A DNA stretch of 35,069 bases, from positions 1 to 35,069 of the forward strand of contig NZ_JAJMLX010000013.1 of the NCBI RefSeq assembly GCF_020991325.1, written 5' to 3'. This DNA comes from Bordetella petrii (GTDB lineage Bacteria > Pseudomonadota > Gammaproteobacteria > Burkholderiales > Burkholderiaceae_B). The translations under genes were made by a program, and so were the position numbers. Under the pieces are notes generated by a model that worked only from the letters and a program-made list of their open reading frames with translations, did no database searches and was not told the DNA's origin. Below are positions 1 to 8,595 of this stretch, piece by piece (position 1 is the stretch's first letter; every line of letters starts with the position of its first letter).

Positions 1-205
1 CCTTCGGCGACAACTTCGCCTCGGACTTCGGCCACGCCGCCGCCGGCGTCATGGTCCTCATCGCCCTGGTCGCCCTCGGCCTGGCCGCCCTGTCGATCAC
101 GCTCGGCGCACGGCTCTCGCGCGGCGGCCAGGGCGTGCGCATCACGACCATGGTCTACGGCATCCTGGGCGCCCTGGTCGGCATCCTCATCCTGGCCACC
201 GCGGC
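1..205 (+). CDS. Partial two-helix membrane protein fragment, foreign-looking
   Basis: An open frame enters from the left edge (first codon at position 3) and reads FGDNFASDFGHAAAG, then a hydrophobic stretch, a short basic linker (ARLSRGGQGVRI) and a second hydrophobic stretch ending near ILILATA. This looks like an N-in/C-out pair of membrane helices of an uncharacterised protein; I do not recognise the family. Codon use differs from the rest of the window: Val is almost always GTC and Leu is often CTC, whereas the neighbouring genes prefer GTG and CTG. That pattern is typical of actinobacteria. Resemblance to a membrane protein stops at about 205, where the minus-strand polyketide synthase homology begins. 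The nominal plus-strand frame continues to 371 only by reading antisense to the PKS. Function unknown. Confidence 0.5.
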
Positions 206-3200
206 CGACGCCGGCAGCTCCAGCGCGGTGGGCACGGCGGGCGCGTTGCTTGCGGCGGCATGCGGGCTGCGGATGCCGTTGCGGTATGTGATGACGATTT
301 TGCCGATTTGCCGCGATTGCTGCATATGGCGGAAGGCGTCGACCACGTCGTTCGCGTCGAATTCCTGGTAGGGCAGCGGGTGCAGGGCGCCCTGCGCGAA
401 CAGCGCCATCATGTCGCCGAACAGGCGGCGCGTCAGCGCCGGGCGTTCGTGCATCAGTTGGTCGGCGTCGATGCCGAAGTAGCTGATGTTGTTGCGGAAG
501 GGGCGCAGCCCGATGCGTGTGTTTGCGTAGAAATCGCGCTTGCCTAGTTCCAGGAAGCGGCCGAAGGGCTTCAGTACCCGCAGATTGCGGTTGATGGCTT
601 CGCCCGCCAGGGAGTTCAGCACCACGTCTACGCCGCGTCCGCCGGTGTCGGCCAGGATTTCGTCCGCATAGGCCAGCGAGCGCGAATCGTAGATGTGCTG
701 CACGCCCAGCATGCGCAGGAAGTCGCGTTTTTCGTCGGACCCGGCGGTGGCGTAGATTTCCGCGCCGCGCCATTGCGCGAACTGGATGGCGGCGATGCCC
801 ACGCCGCCGGCGGCGCCGTGGATCAGCACTTTTTCGCCTTCTTCCAACTGGGCCAGGTGGTGCAGGGCGTAGTACACCGTGAAGAAGGTGCTGGGGATGG
901 TGGCCGCGGCCTCGAAGGAAATGCCTTCGGGAATGTGTGCGATGGCGCTGGCCTTGGTCAGGACGCGGTTCGCGAAACTGGCGGGGCCGAAGCCCACGAC
1001 GGCGTCGCCGGGCCGGTAATCGCCTTCGGCGTTCGCGCCCACGCTGAGCACGGTGCCGGCGAATTCAAGCCCAAGGGTGGGGCCGGCGAAGCCGTTTTCG
1101 ATGGCTTCATCGGACAGCATGCCCAGGGCGTACATGACGTCGCGGAAGTTCAGGCCGGTGGCATGCACCTCGATTTCCAGCTCGTCCTCGGCGGGTGCCT
1201 GGACGGACCCGCTTTCCCAGCGCAGATTGCGCAATTGGCCGGGGAAGTCGAAGCCCAGGCGGATATGCGCGGCGGGGCTATCCGGCGCTGCCATTGAAGC
1301 GGCAGAGGGACGGGGCACGGTATGCAGGCGTGGTGCGTAGCGCCGGCCCTCGGCGGTAATGACGGCTTCTTGTTCGGCATCGGGCCAGAGCAGTTCGCGT
1401 TCCAGCGCGTCCAGCACGGCCGGGCTGGGAGACGCGTCGGGCAGGTCCAGCAGGCGCACGCCGAACTGCGCGGCTTCGTTCATCATGGTGCGGCCGTAGC
1501 CCCACAGCGCGGCATCGGCAAGGCCGGCGGCCTGGTGGGCCAAGTGCTGGGCCGCGCCGGCGGTGAAAAGCCACAGGATGGCGCTGCTGCCGCTGCGTTC
1601 CAGCCCTTGCGCGGCGGCGGCGGCCAGCGCGCAGCGGGCCACTTCGTGCTGCAGCAGGGCCTCGGGCGACAGCCCGTCGGCGCTGTGCGACAAGCCGTCC
1701 AGATGGATGACGCCATCGATTTGCGCCAACCGGGTCTTGGCCTGGCTGAGGATGGCGTCGATCTTGGCGGGATCGGTGTCGCGCTGGATGGCCACGCGGT
1801 GGCCGGCAGCGGTCAGGCGCGCGCCCAGGGTTTTGGCCAAAGCAGCGTCGCCTTCGTGGCGGCCGGCCAGTAGCAACCAGCCAGGTTGTACTGGCGCTGC
1901 CGCGTGCGTGGCCGCCGGTGCGGCGGTACCGGTTTCGCTGGCCGCGGTCGCGGCCGCGGTAAGCAGGTAAGGGCCGGACAGGGCGCCGGGTGCGAATTCG
2001 TGCAGTGCGCTGTCCGTGCAGTCTTGCTGCGCCAGCGCTTCTTGCCAGTAGCGCGCCGGATACTGGCACGAGGTATGTGTCTCGTCGCCAGCGGCGGCCC
2101 ACCAGCCGGGCAGGGCGCCGGCCACGAAATCCAGCCAGGCGGCGGGATGAGTGCCAACCAGCAACAGTGTGCCGTTCACCTTCAGGCGTGCCCGCGCATG
2201 GTCGAGCATGCGCTGGGCGTCCTCTGCGCTGGACGCATCCGTATGCAGGATCACCAGGTCGTATGCGGCCGCGCCATCTTCTTCGCCTGAGGGCAGGGGG
2301 CCGCAACTGGCGTCTGGGTAGGCGTCGAGCGCGCGCTGCGCCTGTTCCAGGCCCGCGGAGGTTGCCGAGGCATGGTGATAATCGGCCAGGCCGAAATCCA
2401 ATACCGCGCAGCAGTCCACCGCGAATGCCGGCCCATGGGCGCTGATTTCCAGCACGCCCAGCCGGGCGCCCGAGGGCAGGCTGGCTTGGGCATTTGCCAG
2501 CAACTGGCGCAGCGCCGCGCCCAGCCGTTGCCGGGCGTCCGCGCCCAGGATCTGGCGGCTGAGCGCGCCGGCGGAAAATTCTTGCGGCCAGATGGTGGCC
2601 AGGGTGGCTTGTCCTTGCAGCAGGGCCGCCAGGTGCAGGCCCACGCGCCCCACGGCTTGCACGATGTGGGCGTAATCGGGGTATTCGCGGATCAGGCTGT
2701 TCCAGATGTCGATGACATCGGGGGCCGAGTCGTCTTGCGCGGGTAATGTCCAGCCCGAGGGCGTGCGCTCGAGCAGGCCGGCATCGGTGGCGCGCGCCAG
2801 AAGCCGGCGCAGCAAGGGCGCGGTATCCGGCGAGGCCTGGCGGCAACGCTCGATGATGTCGTCGTAGACATGATTATTGCCTGGCACCAGTTCGCGCAGC
2901 GCGCGCACCAGGAAGCGGTCGCACAGGCTGTCGAGCAAGGGCTCGATTTCATGGGCATACCGCCCATGCGTATGGCCTTGCGCGGCGGCGGCCACAGTGG
3001 CGATGGCATTGGCGGCAGCCGGGGCGGACAGGCTGCTTTGGCGGGCAAGCGGGTCTTGTGCGTGCGGGCTGGGTACCCCGGTGTCGGCCAGGAAATCCAG
3101 GGCGCCGGTTGATGTTTTTGACAACCGGATGCTGCGGAAGCGGGCCTCGTGCACGGCGGCAATCTGCTTGCCGTTGGCGTCGTACAGCGCGAATTCCGCG

Positions 3201-6200
3201 GTCAGCGAATGCGGGCCGCGGCGCAGCAGGCGCGCGCGCGCATAGCGCGGCGCGCCCGCATTCAATTCCAGCGCCAGGCGACCGAGCTTGGCCGGAACGA
3301 AAGCCACGCCCAGGTGCATGGCGGGGTCGTCGCGCAGCAGCTGGATGATCAATTGAAAAGTGCAATCCAGCAGTGCCGGATGCAGATACGAATGGGCCAC
3401 ATCGGCCTGCACGGTGTCTGCGGGTTCCAGCACGGCCAGCACTGACTCCGGGGATTCCCGCCACCCATGTTGGATGGCTTGAAAGGCCGGGCCGTAGTCC
3501 AGGCCCACGGCGCGGGTAAGCTGCGCATGGGTATCGCAGGTGAAATCCGGCGCACGTTCGGGAGGCAGCGCCGCCGCCGTGGCAAGCAGGGCGGGACTGG
3601 CTTCGCGCAGGATGCGCGCGGTGGCGTGCTGGGCCCAGGGCTCGGTGCTGCCTACGTCTTTGGATTGCATGCGCAGGCTGCCATCCGCGGTATCCAGGCT
3701 GACGCGCAGGCGTTTGGAAGGCGCTGCCGCCAGCAGCAGCGGCGCGCGGATTTCCAGTTCTTCGAGTTCGACCCAGGCGCCAGGCTGCCATTGCGCGGCG
3801 GCGGCCAGGGCGATTTCGGCAAACCCCGTGCCGGGAAAAACCACGGCGTCGCCGACGACGTGGTCGGCCAGCCACGGCAACTGCACAGTATCGAGCTGGT
3901 TTTCCCAGATGCCCTCGTGCTGGCGCAGCGGATAGCCCAGCAAGGGGTGGACATTGGCGCGTTCGAGCTGGCCCAGCGATTCGGGCGTGACAGGATGCCA
4001 ATAGCGTTCACGCTGCCATGGATATGCCGGCAGTGCGATGTGGCGGCCTTCCCAGGGGAAGAGGTCTTGCCAGTCGACCTGGGCTCCGCTGCACAAAGCT
4101 TGGCCCGCGGTGTCGCGGATCTTGGCGGGTTCGTCGTTGCCCCGGCTGGCGGTAAGCAGGACGCGGCCCTTGATATCGGCGGCCGCGAGGCTGTCGTTCA
4201 CATACGAGCGCAGGACAGGATGAGGGCCGACTTCGATGTAGACGTTATCGCCGCGAGCTACTAGCGCGTCGATGGCGTGCTGGAAACGCACGGGTTCGCG
4301 GATATTGCGCCACCAGTAGACGGCGTCCAGTTCCTTGCCGTCCAGGCGATCGCCGGCGATAGTGGAGTAGAACGGCGTATGGCCGGCTTCGGGCGCCAGG
4401 CCGGCCAACGCTTCCTGAAGCGCTGGCCGGATCGAGTCCATGGCGCTGCTGTGGAAGGCGTAGTCCAGATCCAGCCGCTTGTAGAACACCTGGCGCTCGG
4501 CCAGGACGGCTTCGACGGTAGCCATGGCGGCGGGGTCGCCGGCCAGGGTGGCGCCGCGCCGGCTGTTGAAACCGGCGACGCACAGCGCATCGGTCAGTTG
4601 CAGTTCGGCAAGCAGCGCCTGGGCGGTGCCGCCGTCTATGCCGACGGCGGTCATGCAGCCCTGGCCCTTGGTGGTGCCCTGCAGCCGGCTGCGATGGAAA
4701 ATGACCTGGACGGCATCGGCCAGGCTCAGGGCGCCGCAGGCCCAGGCGGCGGCGACTTCGCCCACGCTGTGTCCCACCACCGCGGTGGGACGGATGCCTC
4801 GCTGGGCCAGCATGCGGGTAATGCCCACCTGGATGGCGAACAGCGCGGGTTGGGCGATTTCGGTGCGTTCGTACTGGTTCGCGCTGTCGGCGCGCGCCAG
4901 TTCATCGGCAAGGCGGTAGCCCGCCAGGGGCGCGAAGCGGTTGTCGATTTCGTGCACCGCTTCGGCGAATATCGGTTCGGCCAGCAATTGGCGGCCCATG
5001 CCGGCCCACTGGGACCCGTTGCCGGAATAGACGAACACAGGACCCTGCGCGCCGGGAACGGCGCTGCCCGAGGCCACGCTGTAGCGGGGCGCGTCGCCTT
5101 CGGCGTATGCCTGCAGGGCCTGGGCAACGGATGCGCTGTCGGTGCCATACACCACCGCGCGTTCGGTGTGCCATTCGCGGCGCATGGTGGCGTGGTAGGC
5201 GGCGTCGTACAACGCGCGCGCCGGTTGGCCCTGCAGCACGGCGGCCAGGTTCCTGGCGGCGGCTTTCATGGCATCGGGGGTCTTGCCGGACACCAGGACC
5301 GGCACGGCAGCGGCATTGGCCAGTTTGTCGGCTTCATCATCGCCTGCGACAGGCGGGCTTTGCAGAATGACGTGCGCGTTGGCGCCGCCAAAACCGAACG
5401 AGTTGACGCCTATGGTCAACTGGCCCGTGCGCGGCAGCGCATGGTTCTCGGTGGCGACCGCGATATTCCAGCCATCGAAATCGATGGCTGGGTTGGGGGT
5501 TTCTATGCCGATGGTGGCCGGCACCACGCGGTGCTGCAGGCTGTATATGGCCTTGACCAGGCCGGCCACGCCGGAAGCGGCTTCCAGGTGGCCCAGATTG
5601 CTTTTGACGGAGCCGATGGGCAAGGGGTTGCCGGCCCCGCGCGGCTGGCCCAAGGCGGCACCGATGGCCCGGGTTTCGATGGGATCGCCCACCGCCGTAC
5701 CGGTGCCGTGGGCCTCCAGGTAGTCGATCTTGGCCACGTCGATGCCGGCGCGTTCATATACCTGGCGCATCAGGGCGACCTGGGCATCGGCGTTCGGTAC
5801 GGTCAGGCCGGATTTACGGCCATCGGTATTGACGGCGCTGCCTGGAACCACGGCCAGGATGTGGTTGCCGTCGGCAACGGCCTGGTCGTAGTCTTTCAAC
5901 AGGAAAAGGCCGCCGCCTTCGGACCGCACGTATCCATCGCCCGAGGCGTCGAATACTTTGCAGCGCCCGTTGGGCGACAGCATCGAGGCTTTTGAGAAGG
6001 TGATGAACCCATAGGGGTGCAAATGCAGGCTGACGCCGCCGGCGATGGCAAGGCTGGTTTCGCCGGTGACGATGGCGCGGCATGCCTGGTGGAATGCCAC
6101 CAGCGAGGAAGAGCAGGCCGTGTCCACGGCCATGCTGGGCCCATGCAGGTCAAATAAATAAGACAGGCGGTTTGCCGCGATGCTGGACGTATTGCCCGTG

Positions 6201-6628
6201 GCCATCGAGGCGTCGATGGCCTGGGTGTCGTCGGACATGCGGTAGGAATAATCCGCGCTGGCGATCCCGATATACACCCCGCAATCGCTGCCCCGCAGGG
6301 CGGACGGCTTGATGCCCGCATGTTCGATGGCTTCCCAGCACATTTCCAGCAGCAGGCGCTGCTGGGGGTCCATCAGGGCCGCTTCGCGCGGCGAAATGCC
6401 GAAAAAGTGCGCATCGAAGCCGGAGACGTCGCCGACCGAGCCGGCGGCGAACGTGTAGGCGGTGCCTGGATGGTCTTTGGCGGGATGCAGGTAGGCATCT
6501 TTTTGCCAGCGGTCGGGCTCGACTTCGGTGACCAGGTCGCGCCCGGCCAGCAGATCAGTCCAGTATTGCTCGGTGTCGGTTTGCGGAAACCGGAACGAGA
6601 GCCCCACGACGGCAACGCGCTTTGCCAT
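155..6628 (-). CDS. Type I modular polyketide synthase (KS-AT-DH-pseudoMT-pseudoKR-ER), 3'-truncated
   Basis: This is a reducing type I polyketide synthase of 2157 residues as it stands, of which about the first 2140 are native. Domains in order: ketosynthase about 1-425 (active-site Cys172 in DTACSSSL, His307 in EAHGTGT, His347 in SNLGHLEA); acyltransferase about 530-830 (Ser621 in GHSVGE, a YAFH substrate motif at 723-726); dehydratase about 893-1170 (His923, Pro932, Asp1088 in HPALLDCTFQ); a methyltransferase-like region about 1230-1540 whose SAM loop is degraded (LEISAHGPAF); a structural ketoreductase half about 1580-1770; enoylreductase about 1795-2115 with HGAAGGVG at 1937-1944. The catalytic ketoreductase and the acyl carrier protein that should follow are absent because the sequence breaks near 209. 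The start has a good AGGAAG ribosome site. As drawn the enzyme has no ACP and could not work alone. A KS-AT-DH-MT-ER-KR-ACP order would suit an iterative lipid-type PKS. Confidence 0.85.
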   Translation of the reverse strand: MAKRVAVVGLSFRFPQTDTEQYWTDLLAGRDLVTEVEPDRWQKDAYLHPAKDHPGTAYTFAAGSVGDVSGFDAHFFGISPREAALMDPQQRLLLEMCWEAIEHAGIKPSALRGSDCGVYIGIASADYSYRMSDDTQAIDASMATGNTSSIAANRLSYLFDLHGPSMAVDTACSSSLVAFHQACRAIVTGETSLAIAGGVSLHLHPYGFITFSKASMLSPNGRCKVFDASGDGYVRSEGGGLFLLKDYDQAVADGNHILAVVPGSAVNTDGRKSGLTVPNADAQVALMRQVYERAGIDVAKIDYLEAHGTGTAVGDPIETRAIGAALGQPRGAGNPLPIGSVKSNLGHLEAASGVAGLVKAIYSLQHRVVPATIGIETPNPAIDFDGWNIAVATENHALPRTGQLTIGVNSFGFGGANAHVILQSPPVAGDDEADKLANAAAVPVLVSGKTPDAMKAAARNLAAVLQGQPARALYDAAYHATMRREWHTERAVVYGTDSASVAQALQAYAEGDAPRYSVASGSAVPGAQGPVFVYSGNGSQWAGMGRQLLAEPIFAEAVHEIDNRFAPLAGYRLADELARADSANQYERTEIAQPALFAIQVGITRMLAQRGIRPTAVVGHSVGEVAAAWACGALSLADAVQVIFHRSRLQGTTKGQGCMTAVGIDGGTAQALLAELQLTDALCVAGFNSRRGATLAGDPAAMATVEAVLAERQVFYKRLDLDYAFHSSAMDSIRPALQEALAGLAPEAGHTPFYSTIAGDRLDGKELDAVYWWRNIREPVRFQHAIDALVARGDNVYIEVGPHPVLRSYVNDSLAAADIKGRVLLTASRGNDEPAKIRDTAGQALCSGAQVDWQDLFPWEGRHIALPAYPWQRERYWHPVTPESLGQLERANVHPLLGYPLRQHEGIWENQLDTVQLPWLADHVVGDAVVFPGTGFAEIALAAAAQWQPGAWVELEELEIRAPLLLAAAPSKRLRVSLDTADGSLRMQSKDVGSTEPWAQHATARILREASPALLATAAALPPERAPDFTCDTHAQLTRAVGLDYGPAFQAIQHGWRESPESVLAVLEPADTVQADVAHSYLHPALLDCTFQLIIQLLRDDPAMHLGVAFVPAKLGRLALELNAGAPRYARARLLRRGPHSLTAEFALYDANGKQIAAVHEARFRSIRLSKTSTGALDFLADTGVPSPHAQDPLARQSSLSAPAAANAIATVAAAAQGHTHGRYAHEIEPLLDSLCDRFLVRALRELVPGNNHVYDDIIERCRQASPDTAPLLRRLLARATDAGLLERTPSGWTLPAQDDSAPDVIDIWNSLIREYPDYAHIVQAVGRVGLHLAALLQGQATLATIWPQEFSAGALSRQILGADARQRLGAALRQLLANAQASLPSGARLGVLEISAHGPAFAVDCCAVLDFGLADYHHASATSAGLEQAQRALDAYPDASCGPLPSGEEDGAAAYDLVILHTDASSAEDAQRMLDHARARLKVNGTLLLVGTHPAAWLDFVAGALPGWWAAAGDETHTSCQYPARYWQEALAQQDCTDSALHEFAPGALSGPYLLTAAATAASETGTAAPAATHAAAPVQPGWLLLAGRHEGDAALAKTLGARLTAAGHRVAIQRDTDPAKIDAILSQAKTRLAQIDGVIHLDGLSHSADGLSPEALLQHEVARCALAAAAAQGLERSGSSAILWLFTAGAAQHLAHQAAGLADAALWGYGRTMMNEAAQFGVRLLDLPDASPSPAVLDALERELLWPDAEQEAVITAEGRRYAPRLHTVPRPSAASMAAPDSPAAHIRLGFDFPGQLRNLRWESGSVQAPAEDELEIEVHATGLNFRDVMYALGMLSDEAIENGFAGPTLGLEFAGTVLSVGANAEGDYRPGDAVVGFGPASFANRVLTKASAIAHIPEGISFEAAATIPSTFFTVYYALHHLAQLEEGEKVLIHGAAGGVGIAAIQFAQWRGAEIYATAGSDEKRDFLRMLGVQHIYDSRSLAYADEILADTGGRGVDVVLNSLAGEAINRNLRVLKPFGRFLELGKRDFYANTRIGLRPFRNNISYFGIDADQLMHERPALTRRLFGDMMALFAQGALHPLPYQEFDANDVVDAFRHMQQSRQIGKIVITYRNGIRSPHAAASNAPAVPTALELPASAAVARMRMPTRAPRMP
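200..212. other. Abrupt sequence junction (left chimeric boundary)
   Basis: To the left the plus strand encodes hydrophobic membrane-protein sequence. To the right the minus strand encodes a polyketide synthase that is recognisable up to ALELPA, the usual lead-in to a ketoreductase domain (normally followed by a YLVTGG motif). Instead the PKS frame runs into SAAVARMRMPTRAPRMP and stops at 155. No direct repeats, transposase or integrase are visible at the join. The exact base cannot be fixed by eye. Confidence 0.6.
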
Positions 6629-7040
6629 GTATATCTTCCTTCGAACAACAGCTTTCGAGAGCTTTTTGGTTTTATTTTGCTATGGATAGACGACCCAGAA
6701 GCCGGGCATCAGGGGCCGGGCAGACTGTGTCTACAGGCAATGACCAGAAAAACTACCGCTGGCAGGCGGCTTGGCGGGTTTGAGATTAGGTGGTTCCTCG
6801 GTATACGGGGCCCAGGCTGCTGGGCAAATAGCTACGGCGGTTAGGGTGCCAGTGAAAAGCTGGGCCATTATGGGGGGTGAACGATGAAATTCGAGAACGC
6901 AGATTTTACTGTTTATAGTGCGCGGCCTAGTGAAAGCAGGCTGTTTGGCAAAATGCAGATACAAAACGCTGCTTAATGCCCAAGAGTTTGCGGCGCGCCT
7001 CCAACGCTTTGCCGATTCCTGCTCTTTATGTCGTTCTATG

Positions 7041-7066
7041 GGGTAGTTGGCACATTTTAGCTACCC
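7041..7066. repeat. Inverted repeat, GGGTAG...CTACCC
   Basis: Perfect 6-base arms (7041-7046 and 7061-7066) are separated by 14 bases in the low-GC region upstream of the PKS. It could be a weak hairpin or part of a regulator site; it directly abuts the operator-like repeat at 7068-7090. Confidence 0.35.
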
Positions 7067-7067
7067 G

Positions 7068-7090
7068 TTGTTTACAAGTGTTGTAACCAA
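7068..7090. promoter_or_regulatory. Operator-like inverted repeat (TTACAA-GTG-TTGTAA core)
   Basis: The core is a perfect 6-3-6 dyad (7072-7077 and 7081-7086). It extends to 10-base arms with one mismatch over 23 bases. Size and symmetry suit a dimeric helix-turn-helix repressor such as a TetR or MarR member, but no such regulator gene lies next to it. It is about 440 bases upstream of the PKS start, so regulation of the PKS is only inferred. Confidence 0.35.
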
Positions 7091-7172
7091 TTGAATGGGG
7101 CCAATGTAAATACCGGCAGGTGGGAAACCTTCGGTTTCCGGGGAAAAACACTGTTTTAAAGAAAAAGCAGGC

Positions 7173-7211
7173 TCTTTCCGCCCAAAAAGAGCAGGGCCCG
7201 CGAACGGGCCC
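7173..7211 (-). terminator. Rho-independent terminator of the orphan livJ-like gene
   Basis: Read on the minus strand, a perfect 7-bp stem GGGCCCG/CGGGCCC (7205-7211 and 7194-7200) with a TTCG tetraloop is followed within six bases by TTTTT. It begins 38 bases past the stop of the binding-protein gene at 7249. Confidence 0.75.
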
Positions 7212-7248
7212 CGCGGCGGGGCGGCCAGGCCGCCCATGCCTGCGTTTC

Positions 7249-8376
7249 TTATTTAACCGCCGTCTTGCTGCCGTCTTTATGCCAGGTGAATACCTGGAAT
7301 TCGAAGTCGTTCAGGTCGCCCTGCTTGTTCCACGAAGTTTTGCCGATGGGGGTATCGAAGCTGTTGGCGTGCAGGTAGGCGGCCACCTTGGTGGGGTCGG
7401 TGCTGCCCGAACCCTTGATGGCTTCGGCGATGACCTGGGTGGCGGCGTAGGCGGTGAGCTGGAAGGCCCCGCTGGGGTTGCGCTTCTTGCTTTCGAAGGC
7501 CTTGACGATGTCGGCGTTGGCCGGATTCTGGGTGAAGTCGGCCGGCAGCGTCAGCAGCATGCCTTCGACGGCGTTGCCTGCGATGGCATTGATGTCGGGG
7601 TTGCCCACGCCTTCGGGGCCCATGAACTTGGCACTTACGCCTTGTTCGTGCGCCTGGCGCAGCAGCAGGCCCATTTCGGGATGGTAGCCGCCGTAGTAGA
7701 CGAAATCGACGTTGTTGGATTTCAGCTTGGTGATGACGGCGGAATAGTCGCTGTCGCCGGCGTTGATGCCTTCGAACACCACGACCTTGACGCCGCCTTT
7801 TTCCAGGTTGTCTTTTACCGAAGTGGCGATGCCCTGGCCGTACGACTGTTTGTCGTGCAGCACGGCGACCGTCTTGGGCTTGATTTTTTCAAGGATGAAT
7901 TTGGCGGCGGCGGGGCCTTGCTGGTCGTCGCGGCCGATGGTGCGGAAGATGAACTCGTAGTTCTTGCCGTCGGTGAGGGCGGGCGAGGTGGCCGAGGGGG
8001 TGACCATGACCACGCCTTCGTTGTTATAGACGTCGGCCGCCGCGATGGTGGCGCCGGAACACACATGGCCGACCACGAAGCCGATTTCGTCGTTGACGAC
8101 GCGGTTGGCGGCCACAGGGCCCTGCTTGGGTTCGCAGCCGTCGTCGATGACCACGGTTTCAAGCTTCTTGCCGTCGATGCCGCCGGCGGCATTGATGCGT
8201 TCCACGGCGGTGTCCACGCCTTCGCGGACCATGGCGCCATACTGGGTGACCGGGCCGGTGGTGGGGCCCACCACGGCGATCTTGATGCTTTGCGCCTGCG
8301 CGCCGGCCGATACGGCCAGGCCCGCGGCCAGGCCGAGCGCGGCCAGGACCGGGGTGAGGCGGAATGCGTATTTCAT
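7249..8376 (-). CDS. Branched-chain amino acid ABC transporter substrate-binding protein (LivJ type, orphan)
   Basis: A periplasmic binding protein of 375 residues that captures branched-chain or related amino acids for a Liv-type ABC importer. The start chosen gives MKYAFRLTPVLAALGLAAGLAVSAGAQAQS, a clear Sec signal peptide cleaved after AQA, preceded by AAAGGAG. The mature part has the LivJ/LIVBP signature layout: GPTTGPVTQYGAMVREG, IDDGCEPKQGPVAANRVV, FRTIGRDDQQGPAAAKF and VFEGINAGDSDYSAVITKL. It is closely related to the second LivJ at 15454, sharing many of these strings. It has its own terminator and no permease or ATPase genes beside it, so it probably feeds the LivHMGF complex encoded 8 kb away or another one, widening its substrate range. 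Its ligand cannot be told from sequence. Confidence 0.9.
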   Translation of the reverse strand: MKYAFRLTPVLAALGLAAGLAVSAGAQAQSIKIAVVGPTTGPVTQYGAMVREGVDTAVERINAAGGIDGKKLETVVIDDGCEPKQGPVAANRVVNDEIGFVVGHVCSGATIAAADVYNNEGVVMVTPSATSPALTDGKNYEFIFRTIGRDDQQGPAAAKFILEKIKPKTVAVLHDKQSYGQGIATSVKDNLEKGGVKVVVFEGINAGDSDYSAVITKLKSNNVDFVYYGGYHPEMGLLLRQAHEQGVSAKFMGPEGVGNPDINAIAGNAVEGMLLTLPADFTQNPANADIVKAFESKKRNPSGAFQLTAYAATQVIAEAIKGSGSTDPTKVAAYLHANSFDTPIGKTSWNKQGDLNDFEFQVFTWHKDGSKTAVK

Positions 8377-8526
8377 GGGGATCTCCTTTGCTTCGTTATA
8401 CCTATAAGCCGCTGGGGTGCGCCGGGGCGCACCAGGCTTGTGCAGGCAAGCATACCTGAAAGCCCGATGAATTTGCGCCGCGCGGGTACGCAATCGGCGG
8501 GGTGGCGGGAGCGGGGCGCTTTATGT

Positions 8527-8542
8527 GCATATGGGTATATGC
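8527..8542. repeat. Inverted repeat GCATAT-GGGT-ATATGC
   Basis: A perfect 6-4-6 dyad in the 219-base divergent region between the livJ-like gene and the hydrolase gene, 54 bases before the hydrolase start. It may be a regulator site or a leader hairpin; nothing nearby identifies its partner. Confidence 0.3.
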
Positions 8543-8595
8543 AAAAGACGATTTATTCGTTTGCGTCTATAAGGGCGGAAGGCATTATTGGCGCC

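Larger units (their letters stand above)
6629..7193. other. Long low-GC non-coding region upstream of the PKS
   Basis: This stretch between the PKS start and the terminator of the neighbouring binding-protein gene has no convincing gene. The short open frames in it carry no family resemblance and poor codon use. It is visibly richer in A and T than anything else in the window (for example around 6655-6690 and 6885-7110). The PKS and the binding-protein gene both lie on the minus strand, so it must hold the PKS promoter. Two adjacent inverted repeats at 7041-7090 are the only clear structure. Confidence 0.6.

Noticed and set aside
200-371. Extension of the left-edge membrane protein to a stop at 371
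   Set aside because: Beyond about 205 the frame is antisense to conserved PKS enoylreductase sequence and loses membrane-protein character.
4277-5995. 572-codon open frame antisense to the PKS
   Set aside because: It lies fully opposite KS-AT coding sequence with intact motifs, shows His/Gly/Ala-rich low-complexity composition and no family features. Such frames are common in high-GC DNA.
6629-7120. tRNA or small RNA gene in the long non-coding region
   Set aside because: No cloverleaf, no T-loop GTTCGA-type motif and no promoter-terminator pair that would define an RNA gene were seen.
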